Of a DNA stretch of 64,000 bases, positions 10,030-21,700 are shown piece after piece. Source of the DNA: Halichondria panicea (Eukaryota; Porifera; Demospongiae; Suberitida; Halichondriidae). Each line of letters begins with the position of its first letter. The first letter of the stretch is position 1. The notes beneath the pieces were generated by a model that was not told the DNA's origin, made no database searches, and saw only the letters and a list, made by a program, of their open reading frames with translations. Made by a program: the position numbers and the translations under genes. Where the stretch lies: positions 451,001 through 515,000 of the forward strand of contig NC_087392.1 of the NCBI RefSeq assembly GCF_963675165.1. The letters are read 5' to 3'.

Positions 10030-11854
10030 CTATTTGTTCTCAGTTGTCATGACAATCTTGCCGACTCCATAGCCTCCTAGTCTGCCTAGTTCCTCACACA
10101 CTTGATCCAGGATGATAGTCTTGTACACATACGGCCTGGGAGCGGGGTTACGATCCAGCTGTCAATACAAGTATACCTCATCATAACACACTCACTTCAG
10201 AGTACCATTCTCCAGTCTTGATGCTATACTGGTCAGCATGTCCAGATAATCTCCTTGGTTAGCTCCCGACAATGTCCATCCTGGCTCAAAGAGGAAGTGA
10301 AGCGAAGCCCCTTTCATTAGTAGCAGTTGTGAGTCAGGGGGGTCCAATTGAAGAGCCGGCTCTCGAGTCACCCACTGACCCCTCGTTGCTAGGCAACTAA
10401 TGAGCTGGTGTTTTCTCGGAGGAGGGGGGATTGTTTGAGTGTGTGCCTGATCCTCGTACTCGTACCTGTACCGCTCATTCTCCAGTTGTCTCCGTAGTGA
10501 CGCAGAGTCCACAAGAAAGTCAGAGAGAACGTAGTTAGGAGACACTGTATGGGTGTGTGGTGTGTGTGTGTGTGATGTGTGGTGTGTGGTGTGTGTGTGT
10601 GTGTGGTGTGTGTGGTGTGTGTGTGTGTGTGGTGTATGGTGTGTGTGTGTGTGGTGTATGGTGTGTGGTGTGTGGTGTGTGTGTGTGTGGTGTGTGGTGT
10701 GTGGGGGGCTTACCTCCGGCATCAATAATACAGTTAACTCCTAAACTTCCAGTTTCCTGGAGACACACATCGACAAGATTTGAAGTGGAGCTCAGATCAA
10801 CAAGTTTCACTGCACATAGCAAATGCAAATAAGAACACTTCACACTAGTTAACAATAATAGGTAGCAACTCACATAATGAAAGATGCAGTGCTTTCAAGA
10901 GAGATGCCTCATCATCATTGTGTACAACAGCAATCACCTACAACATAAAAATCGGCACATATGCAACACACACAAAATGGAATCAACAATTGCTGACCTT
11001 TGCCCCTAGAGCCGTACACAGCTGCAGCATGATGAGCCCCTCCCCCGAGGCAGCTGAACACAGTAGGACAATAGACCCAGCTCCTATTCGACACTGATGG
11101 TGGAGGGCAGTGTAGCCCATAACTCCGCCCCTCATGGTAGCAGCGGCATCCGAGTGACTGACTCCAGACGGCTTCTTCACTAGATAATACTCTGGAAGGC
11201 TGCAATACGCGGCACAACCAGGACACTCTGAATCAAGTGGCAGGATGCCCATTACTTCATCCCCTACACTGAACATGAGCACTGAGGGACCAACTGCGGG
11301 GGAAGGGGAGGGGGAGGGGGAGGGTCAGTCAGCCACACACACACTTGCTTATAATAGCTTCACTACCCTGGCCCCTAGCTCTCGTTCGGTCAGTAAGTCA
11401 CACACACACTTGCTTATAATAGCTTCACTACCCTGGTTCGGTCAGTCAGTCAGTCACACACACACTTGCTTATAATAGCTTCACTACCCTGGCCTAGCTC
11501 TAGCTCTGAAAACATGTCCATATCACTTGTAAGCCCATGACTATACCTTTAGTGACGATTCCTGATATTTCAGAGCCGACAGGAACCTGTTCTGTAGAAA
11601 TACCGAGTTGCGAGAGAAGCTGCAAGAAATAAGAATGGTTATAATTATGGCAACCGGCCATGTACGTGAGGTGTGGTTCGTTAGTTGTTACTACCTTGGT
11701 ATCAACTCTGCTCAGTGCACAGGCCTTGACCTGAACCACCACATCATGGTCCGATAGCACTGGTAGGATAACCTGAGATAACAAAACGGTTAGTAAAGAA
11801 ATGCTGGCTACTGTACTAGATCAAGCTACAAACCTGGGTGTCTGGTAAAGACAT
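10030..11854 (-). CDS. CRYZL1: Quinone oxidoreductase-like protein 1 (CRYZL1)
   Basis: This is a zinc-free member of the medium-chain dehydrogenase/zeta-crystallin group, with a GroES-like N-terminal half and a Rossmann half. Its physiological substrate is not well established. The first exon is tiny (11834-11854, MSLPDTQ). Next are 11695-11772 (QVKACALSRVDTK), 11547-11619 (VPVGSEISGIVTK) and an exon starting at 11293 (DEVMGILPLDSE, GGVMGYTALHH, GAKV). Further exons carry AVVHNDDEASLLKAL, LGVNCIIDAG and QLDPPDSQLLLMKGASLHF, and the last ends at 10030. The exact QVKACALS, GILPLDSE and QLDPPDS blocks point to CRYZL1. One oddity: the final junction (donor near 10190, acceptor near 10161) keeps the conserved frame (LDRNPAPRPYVYKT) only with a non-canonical boundary; a strict GT-AG join shifts frame and stops early. 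Confidence 0.85.
10554..10706. repeat. TG-rich microsatellite in CRYZL1 intron
   Basis: About 150 bp of (TG)n interspersed with TGG, lying in a CRYZL1 intron. Apparent ORFs through it (all Cys/Val/Trp or His/Thr) are products of the repeat and not genes. Confidence 0.95.
11325..11500. repeat. Three-copy tandem repeat, ~55-60 bp unit, in CRYZL1 intron
   Basis: Three consecutive units share a CAGTCAGT-type start, a (CA)n stretch and then TTGCTTATAATAGCTTCACT followed by ACCCTGG. They are preceded by a GGGGAG-rich stretch at ~11296-11324. The repeat lies in the intron between CRYZL1 coding exons 3 and 4. No function is suggested. Confidence 0.85.
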
Positions 11855-12232
11855 GAGAGGGCTGTATAATTATGTATAATTTATCTAGACAGTGTGTTTA
11901 TTGTTTGAATGATCTCACATGATCTTCTACTCGCGGAGTTAGCCTTCTTTGTCCATCAGCAGAGTTGCTGTAAGTCAAGTAGACACCTCTCATCCTCTTA
12001 GTCTAGCTCTCATGCATCATTCATCCTCTCACAACAAGTCTTCACTTTGTTTAGTCAGCATTGAGAACACGCCTCTTCTACCAGCTACGCCCCTCTTTTT
12101 ACCTCTTGGGTAATAAAGGGGCGTAGCTGCTGTATATCAACCACCTCAAAGAGCTAAGCATAAACTACATAAACTAAGTGAGTGTCTATCCCTGTCCTCC
12201 TGATACGTTATGATGCTGGATAGAACACTGAA
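11855..12232. promoter_or_regulatory. Divergent upstream region of CRYZL1 and the giant receptor gene
   Basis: These 378 bp separate the CRYZL1 start (11854, minus) from the giant gene start (12233, plus). They must contain both 5' UTRs and promoter elements unless noncoding first exons lie elsewhere. No TATA box or repeat stands out and no coding potential was seen. Confidence 0.45.
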
Positions 12233-15200
12233 ATGGCCATGAAGATACCCTCAAATCAACACAAAGCCATCACTGGCTTGTTACTCCTTCTACTAATGTC
12301 TGCAGTGGCTCAAGATGCCAGTGAAGCTGGATTATATCCATCCATACAGTTCACTGTAAACCTAGCCACCCAGCAACCTATTAGTGCTACCTCCACTTGT
12401 TCCAGTACCTCCTGCATTAGTGGCGGATGTAGAGTGTGTAATGCATCCTGTCCGCACGGTGCTGACCTCCCCTCGTCCATTGACCTACTGACTGTCGGCA
12501 CTCCAGCTAGTGGAGTGGTAAGTCAACAGTCTGATAAAAGCTACTAACTAAATTTCCGATACAGTGTTAGTTGTAATAAAAGCCTACAACAACACCTGCT
12601 GCTGTACTACTACTGCACAGAGTGATATTGGATCTAATGAGGTTATATTTTTCCCCATTAGACACTGTCTGGGGATGTGTCAGCTAAGGGAGACCTGATC
12701 TACAGTTTTGATGGTGGAGAGGATTCGTTTGTGAGTGTGTCTCAGGCGCTAAGCTTCCAACCCTCCCAGGGATTCACCGTAACAGCATGGGTGCAGCAGT
12801 CCCCTGGCAATGCAGGGTAAGTGCACTCTGACCTAGCACTGGTGTGTAATCCACACAGACACTATGCTACTATAGTAGTGCACTGTAGTAAACTGTTAAT
12901 GCAGTTATGGAATGTGGTAAATTTATGGGAGGAGATAGCTACCCAGCTACTATTAATTTGGAGATTGGTCACAGCAGATAATATATTTTTTCTCTGCAGA
13001 TATATATTTGCAAAGACGACAACTACTGGTCTAACAACATTCTATGCACTGTTTCTGAACTCTTTGGAGCGTACAGCCACCTTTGAGTATCGCCCTGAGG
13101 GCCTTGACGAGGGATCGCGTAGCTTGGTACTACAAGATGTCAGTGTCACAGATGGACTACACCATATTGCCATCTCTGTATACGAGGACAGTGTAGCATT
13201 GTACCTCGACGGTAGACTGCACAGAGCGAGAATGCCTCTGTTAAGAGTACTGGAGGATGGACCAGGAACAGTGGTGATCGGAAGAAGACTGGGAAGCATC
13301 ACTCGATTTCAAGGTAGGCAAAACCTAAACTCATATTTATTGTGGCAAAACCTAATAATTAAAACCCATATCTATTGTCAATTTAGCTCATCGTTTCAAA
13401 ACCAAAGGCTGCGCATGCTCTCTGATATTAATATCATCTTGCATGTTTTTTCCTCTTACAGGTGAAATGCACTCACTGTTCTACTTCAACTCAACGCTAT
13501 CAGACAACCTCATAGCCGACCTGGCCCTAGCACCGCCCACCCTCCACACTCAGCCAGAGTGCCGCTGCCCCCCCTCACATCCTACACCCCTCGAGCAACA
13601 ATGTGAGGACCCGACAGGAACATCAAGAATCCCTCGTCTCAACACTGAATCACATGACCCTACGAGAATAAATGATGGAGATCAGGACACTTGGTGGGAG
13701 AGTGCTATTGGGGAGGCCCCTGTTAATATAACCATCTCATTGGGGGGACTACGAACAGCTGTTGTTGTCGGTGTAACATTTCGCTCACTCTTACCTGAAT
13801 CCATGGTGCTTTACTACTCCACTAATGGTGTGAACTTTGAACCTCGTCAATATTACTCATCGAACTGCTCAAGGTTTAGTCTCCCGGACAATGGCCTCCT
13901 CTCACACACCACAGACGTCAACTGCATCACAACTGCCTCCAGGCCTCTCCCTAATCAGCTGGTTCTGTTCCGCGTCCTCGATGGATCTAACCGCCCTGGG
14001 GCAACAGCGACTGATTATCGCCTCAATATAGACTTGCATGAATTCTCACAAGCTACTCATATTCGATTGGAGCTAATTAACTGGAATTCCGACTCTGTTT
14101 TAGAGAAATATTTTGCCATCAATGAAGTACAAGTGTACGGCCAAGAATGCGTTTGTAACGGCCATTCTGAGAGCTGCGTCGATGCAGTGTGTGCCTGTAG
14201 CCATAACACGGCCGGGGAGAATTGCAAACAATGTCTGCCACTGTACAACGATAAACCGTGGGCCGCGGGTACTCCCTCTTCCTCCAATCAATGTGAACGC
14301 TGTGACTGTAACAACCACTCCCTTTCCTGCTCCTACAACAGCACTGCCGACAATGGAGTGTGTGATAATTGCCAGGACAACACTCATGGTTCCCAATGCG
14401 AATTCTGTATAGACTTTCATTACCACTTGTCAGGGGTTAGCTTCAGCGACCCAAATACATGCACAGCATGTGATTGTCACATGATTGGAATAACGGACGT
14501 TGGTGACTGTGGGAGGAGAGACAATATAGATGGGACTGATTCTGGCCAATGTTTGTGTAAGGCTTTTGTTACTGGTAGAAGATGCGACCAATGTATTGAT
14601 GGTACATTCAACCTAACATCTTCAAATATTGACGGTTGTCATGATTGTAACTGTGATACGAGAGGAACGATAGACGAGAGCATGTCATGTGATCAAGACA
14701 CTGGACAGTGTGAATGCAAGTCTAATGTGATTGGACGCGACTGTTCATCATGTGCTGAGAATCATTTTGGCCTTGAGGGCGATGAAGGTTGTCAACCCTG
14801 TCATCAGGAGTGTACAGAATGTATTGGACCCTCCAACGCTGAATGCCTGGTAAGTATAACAAAACAGTTATAAACTTAGTCGTGTTATCAGTCAACACTA
14901 AATTGTAGCTTTACAAAAGAGCTACTACTTGAATAGGCTTATTATCCAAAATTAAGTTATAGCCGGCCCCGTTAACTCTTGTTCAGGGCTGAAAAATGAC
15001 AAAATTAATTAAGGCCCCGACAAAATTATTTGAAAGATTTATTTCTAAAAATTGTAAAATTTTTTATATTGGATCAACTGGATTAAAATTATGGCCGTTT
15101 AAAGATGTTCAACTACCTTCCCCCCCTCCGTAACGATTGGTTCTTTCAGCTGCCATAACTTGAATTCCGTTGATCCAATTGAAAATTTTTTTTTATTTTC

Positions 15201-15783
15201 TGAATGCTTGGAAAGATACCTTTCAAATGGTATCATCAAAGTTCTTATTTGAGATATAAAAGTTTTTGCCCATTTAGCCATACCATGAATAATAGCCCAT
15301 GGTCCAAGGCTGAAAAATGACAAATTAAGGCCCCGACGAAATTTTGGATTGAAATATATCATTTGAAAGGTCTCTTTCTAAGCTTTCAGAAAATCATAAA
15401 AATTTTGAAATTAGATCAACGGTACTAAAGTTATGGGCGTTGGAAGATATTCAACTACCCTCCCTCCGTAATCACATAATTATCTTTGGTTTAATCAATG
15501 GTTCGGGGATTCTTTTAGCTTAAACTTCGTTGATCAAATTGCAACGATTTTTTTTTATTTTCTGCCAGCTTAAAAAGTACCTTTCAAATGGTGGCATCAA
15601 TGTTCTACAATAAATTTATGTGTTCTTTTCATCACCTTTTCCCCCTCTCTCCACTTCAGACATGTCGCAATGTGCTAGACGGAAACTCCTGTGCCCCCAA
15701 CTGCCCTGTGGAGGCGTACTCCGATACAAACGCCACCTGCCAATCATGCAATCAACAATGCCTGTCCTTTTCTGAACAAAGAT
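12233..15783 (+). other. N-terminal laminin-type region of the giant receptor
   Basis: The start (MAMKIPSNQHKAITGLLLLL) is a clear signal peptide ending near AVAQ. Exons 2-3 (12662-13313) read as a LamG/pentraxin-like beta sandwich (DLIYSFDGGEDSFVSV, GFTVTAWVQQSP, VTDGLHHIAISVYEDS, VALYLDGRL). Next comes a laminin N-terminal (domain VI) segment at ~13545-14145, with the hallmarks PTRINDGDQDTWWES and VTFRSLLPESMVLYYSTNG. Laminin-type EGF repeats follow at ~14148-14850, starting with CVCNGHSESC and CDCNNHSLSC. A short Cys-rich piece at 15660-15770 joins to the first cadherin repeat. The LamG-LamNT-EGF_Lam order is also that of usherin and suggests a basement-membrane or netrin/laminin-like contact surface. 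Binding partners are not readable from sequence. Confidence 0.8.
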
Positions 15784-18700
15784 TTGTCGCAGAAATTCCT
15801 GAGAATTTTATTACAGGGGCGACCCTTATAACGATTGTTGCCATGGATAGACGCACTCTCAACAGACCAATAGAATATTTGATCACAAAAGGAAACGAAA
15901 GACAAATATTTTCAATTAATCCGACCAATGGGATAGTCTCGCTGAGTTCAAACCTCGATAGGGAGACTGAAGAAGCACACACATTTACTGTGAGTGTCTT
16001 TGATGTGGGGACTCCTATTTCCGACCAATCAGCTTCTGTTTCTGTGATTGTCCTGGTGACTGACGTTAACGATGAACAACCTGTGTTTGAACAAGAACTT
16101 TATGATGCTTTTGTGATTGAAAATGCTCCCTCAGGCACTTTACTGGTGACAGTTCTAGCAACCGACCCAGACACTCCTCCCAATGCTATGGTTACGTATT
16201 CTATTGCCCCTGGAGTAACAAGTACTAGCGATTTTCAACTAGATGCTATCTCAGGCGAGCTGATAACCTCTCGATCGTTCGATTATGAAACCGAAACTAG
16301 GTATGAGCTGACGATACTAGCGATGGACAGTGGAGCACAGCCTCTCACAGGAACAACTACAGTACGAGTTACTATTGGCAACATCGATGATGTTAGTCCA
16401 ATCTTTGAATTCTCTGAATACTTAACTAATATATCAGAAACAGCAGCAATTGGACAATCTGTGTTTACAGTAACGGCAACTGATGTAGATTCCGACGTCC
16501 TCACGTATAATATCACAAATGGAAATGAGGAGAGTATCTTCATTCTCCAGCCAAATACTGGACAACTAACTGTCGCTGCAAGATTAGATTTTGAAACCAC
16601 TCAGATTCACACCCTCACAGTACGAGTTACCGATGGCAACACCCTCCCTGCCACTACCACTATCAGAGTGAATGTACTAAATGTTAACGACGAGCAACCA
16701 ATTTTCTCATCACCTCAATATTCCGTAACTATATCAGAAGACATTTCCCTCAGCTCAACAGTGCTGCATACTAATGCTACAGATAGGGACATTGACTCAG
16801 TGATTGCCTACTCCCTCGCTGGTACTGATGCATTTATTGTCGATGGCTCAGGAAATATCATCACTCAAACCGAGCTAGATTTCGAGGTTCTATCCTCATA
16901 TGAATTTGTGGTTATAGCAACAGATGATGGAGAACCATCACTATCAAGTTCAGCTACCGTGTTTATTCTTGTAACGGATATAAACGACAATCCCCCTATG
17001 TTTATAGACAGCGTTATCACCACTAGTCTCCGCGAGGACGCTCCCATTGACACCATTTTAACCGCACTCTCTGCAACTGACGCTGACTCGGGAAGAAATG
17101 GTCAGATAATTTATTCACTGTTCGAGCAAGGCTCTCAATTTTTCATCAATGCAAGCACTGGAGTGGTGCGTCTACTGCAATCCCTGGATTACGAGACAGA
17201 TGTACGGCACACCGTTATTGTGGTAGCAACCGACCTTGGTGATCCAAACCTCTCCGCTAGAGCTAATTTGACGCTCATTGTGGAGGATGTAAACGACAAC
17301 GCTCCAGTCTTCACAAACCTATTGTACACAGCTGCCGTTGACGAGGATGTTTCCATAGGGACCTCGATTGCACAAGTCTTTGCTACAGACCTTGACAGTG
17401 GAACAAATAGTTTGATTACATTTTCCATTTTGGCCAATAGTGAAATATTTGCGATTGAAATAGACACTGGAATTGTTCGTTTGCTGGCACGTTTAGACTT
17501 TGAGGAACAATCTCAGCACATCCTTACGCTAGTGGCTAGCAACTCGGAGAGCACCCTCCCCCTAATGACCTTTGTCACCCTAACGATCGTAGTCGTTGAC
17601 ACTAACGAAGAAGCACCAATGTTCTCTCTGAGTGAGTACAGTTTCTCTCTGCTCGAAAACCAGGGGTCAGGGGTTATTATCGGAGCTACCAGGGCCACTG
17701 ATGGAGATGGAGGGACAAGTGGTGTTATTCGCTATGCTATCACAATAGGAAATCAGCGTGGCTTATTTGAAATAACGGTGGATGGAGAGCTGGTCACAGC
17801 AGGAACTACTGATAGAGAGCAACAAGATATGTACAACCTTGTTATCGTGGCAACAGATGAAGGAGTTCCACCACTTTCGTCCAGTGCTGATGTTCGAGTG
17901 ATGATAATGGACGTAAACGACTCTCCCCCTCAATTCTCAGTGACCGTCCCCTACACGGCCTCAATATCAGAGAATCAACCCTTAGGGGTCAATATTGTAA
18001 CCTCACCCCCTCTAACTGTCACAGATGCCGATGGAATAGGACCAAATTCTGAAATATTATACTCCATTGCTGATGGAAATTTGGGGAGAGCTTTCTCAAT
18101 AGATGCTCAGACTGGACAGCTGCAAGTGGCGGGAGAGATCGATTTTGAAGTGAGGAGTGAGTACGAGCTGGTGATAGTAGCCATGGACGCTGGAATTCCC
18201 CCCCTCTCAAGCAGTGCTATTGTTATGGTGCAGATTATTGATGAGAATGACCACCAGCCTCGAGTGGATAATGTCTCTACAATACTATTATTCACTGAAG
18301 GAATGGATTTTTTGGTCGTAATGCCTCGAGTGATAGTCACGGATGAGGACACACTTGGGCTACGCCAACTCACATTGTCCCTCTCTGCCCCAGGACTCAG
18401 TATTGGGAATGTTGGGTCTCTCTTCTTTGAAGGCTCTCTGCCCCCCTCTGTAACCACGAGCTCACAAGACAATGGACGGCTGCTGGATGTGACTGGAGTA
18501 TTTTCTGATGATGAAGCAACTCAAATTCTACGTGCTCTCGCCTTTAGAAACAATGATTTGGAACCAGACCTTCCATCAAGACTGGTACAGCTGCAAGTGT
18601 TTGATGGCATTTTTACCACCTCTCTCCAAATTGAAATACGATTCGAATTGATAAACGACAATTCACCGACCATTGATCTGGATACAAGCTCACCTGGCAC

Positions 18701-21700
18701 TGGTTTCAACGCTGTATTTGTGGAGGGTGGAGCACCTGTAGCCCTCACTGGAGACGTTGCCATTAGCGATGCCGATAGCAATGCAGAGGGCATTGTATCA
18801 CTGACAGTGGAACTCTTGAATGCTCAAGATGGCTTCCTAGAGAGGCTAATATTCACCTCCATACCTGACCACCTCGCAGTGCAGAGCAGTGGAGCGTTTA
18901 ATCACACTCTCACCATCTCTTCCCGTACACCATTAGAGTTTTCATTCTCTGAGTCACTCCTGACCGCCCTTACCTATGTCAACCTTGCTGACGAACCACA
19001 AGCCATGCCTACTCGGACTGTACGCATCACCCTTAGCGATGGAGAACTCAGTAGCCCACCAGCTGTGAGCTCTGTAACGCTCACTCTTGTGAACGACCCT
19101 CCACGTCTAAACCTTGGCAACAATCCTGACTACCAAGTGGAGTTTGTTGAAGGACAAGGTTCTGTAATTACTACAGGAACCAACTTTACGTTATCTGATA
19201 GCGATAACGATATGCTTCAGAATGCAACAGTGACCCTTGTGAACCCTGCTGATGGAAATGGAGAAATGTTTATCATTGATAGTGCAAATACTGAGTTAAC
19301 GATATCAGCCACTGAGCATACAATCACCGTATTAGGGCCTGCTTCGATATCCTCATTCTCAAATGCTATACGATCTGTTCGCTACAACAACATCTTGCAG
19401 AGTCCAAGTCCAAACATTCGAGAGGTTGTCTTCACCGTGTCTGATCTAGAGAGCACAAGCTCAGCTGTCACCCTCGTCTCCTTCAGTCTTCTTAACGACC
19501 CCCCAGTGTTGGACCTCAATGGACCCCACCCTGGGATAAACTACCAGACGGACTTCGTTGAAGACTCGCTTCCTATTGCTATCAGCAGTGAACTAACTCT
19601 AAGAGATGTTGACAGTCCCTCACTCCAGCTGGCTACTGTCCGACTATTCTCCACTCTGGACAATGAATCTGAGGGTCTATCTATCACCAGTAATGCAGGG
19701 GGTGCTCCTTTAATTACCGTGTCCCCCACGGAAATTATCATACAGGGAGCTGCAACAGCTGCCATGTATGCTACTCTTCTGCAAAGCCTCCGTTATTATA
19801 ACAACGAGGCAGAACCTTCTGAAGGAATAAGAAGAATAGAATTTGTTGTGAGCGATGGAGAGGTCAATTCAACTGTCGCTGTGACAACAGTAACTGTCCG
19901 ACAAGTTAACGATCCACCTGTACTTGTACTAAACAATGGAATACCATTTGCAGTGGTGTATATTGAAGAGTCTCCAGCCGTTGCTATAGTGAGCAGCGAA
20001 CCTATTGCCATCCAAGATGCTGACAACAACACATTCAGCACGCTACTTGTGAGCATCTTCAACGCCTTGGACGGGAGTTCTGAGTTGCTAGGCTACCAAG
20101 ACCCGAGTGATGACCTCTCCCTGGCCGTATCTCAAACTATCCTCCCACAACTTTCTCAGATCCACTACCAGTTCTCGTTCAGTTTGCAATCTTCCACAGC
20201 GGCCAACTATCAGAGTCTCATCTCCTCACTCACATATCGTCATAGTTCCCAGGAGCCGACCGCTGGTACTAGAGAAATCGATATCTCCCTTAACGATGGT
20301 GTGGACTCAAGCCTCTCACAACAAACCATGGTTACAATTGAATTACTTAACGATAATGCACCGATATTTCAGCAATTGTTCTACCAAGTACAAGCTCGCG
20401 AGAACGTTGCTAACATCACTGCAGTCACGGTCCTAGCAACAGACGACGATTCAGCCCGAGGCGATTTCTCCGAACATGGAACTGTTATCTACTCGATTGA
20501 ATCTGGTAACGAACAGGGGTTCTTCTCAATCGATCCCCTCTCTGGAGTAATTCGTCTGGTGGTTCCATTAGACAGAGAAGAGACAGCCATTACTCCTGTG
20601 CTGATGGTGAGGGCTATCAACGTTGTCCCTCTAAACAACCCTCTCGCTGTGTACCCTTCAAGTTTTGTTCTTGTAGCTGTGGCTGATGTGAATGATAATG
20701 GACCACAATTTGTGGAGGTGTCTTATGAGTACAGTGTTGATGAGCATTCAGTAGGTGGTGTGTTTGTGGGTGTGGTCTCTGCAACAGACGCTGATGTCGG
20801 AAGTAATGCTGAGATACAGTACACAATTGATAGCGGAAATATAAACTCTGTATTCCAAATTAACCATGATACTGGCGTCATTTCAGTTGCCAACAGCAAC
20901 CTATTGGATCGGGAATCTGTGGCACAATATATGCTAACAATTACTGCCAGAGATGGGGGAACTCCTGCAATTAGCAACACTACAATTGTCACTGTAACTC
21001 TCAATGATATTAACGATCAGCGACCGAGGTTCACAGCTGATCAGTACTCAGTAACCATTCCTGAGTCTGCAAGTGTTGGATTCTCAGTGCTAACTCTAAC
21101 TGCCACAGACCTTGATACTGGCTCTAATGCAGAGTTAATGTACTCGCTAGAAGGAACTACTTTCTTTGCAGTCAACCAAAGCTCCGGACAACTAACTACC
21201 CTCTCCCCACTGGACCGGGAAAGCTCAACCATGCATGCATTCATTGCTGTAGTAATGGACAGGGGCTCCCCCCAGCTCTCCGCCACAGCTCAAATATTGA
21301 TCACACTATCAGACGTCAACGATAACCACCCCCTGTTTCAACAAGGGAGCTACTCCGGCAGTGTTATTGAGAACGCACCAGCTGGACAGTTTGTGCTCAG
21401 TGTTACGGCCTTTGATGCTGATGCAGGCTCCAATGCTATGGTTACCTACTCACTGAATGGAACCACCGACTTCCAAATAGACCCTCAAAGTGGAATCATT
21501 GTAACCTCCGCTCCACTTGATAGGGAAACCATTCAACTGCAACAGTTCTTTGTAGTTGCACAAGACAATGGGGAAATTCCCTTACAGAGTGTTGTGGGCG
21601 TATCTGTTGCGGTATTGGACACTAACGATAACAGTCCACAATTCTTTGAGGCTAGTTACTCGGCACAAGTGTTGGAAAACTTACCAGCTCCACAAAACGT

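Noticed and set aside
10535-10873. His/Thr-rich minus-strand ORFs and Cys/Val/Trp plus-strand ORFs over the TG repeat
   Set aside because: Product of a microsatellite in a CRYZL1 intron.
14100-14426. Overlapping ORFs opposite or out of frame with the EGF-Lam exon
   Set aside because: The plus-strand frame has regular Cys spacing of laminin EGF repeats and correct splice phases; the others have no domain signal.
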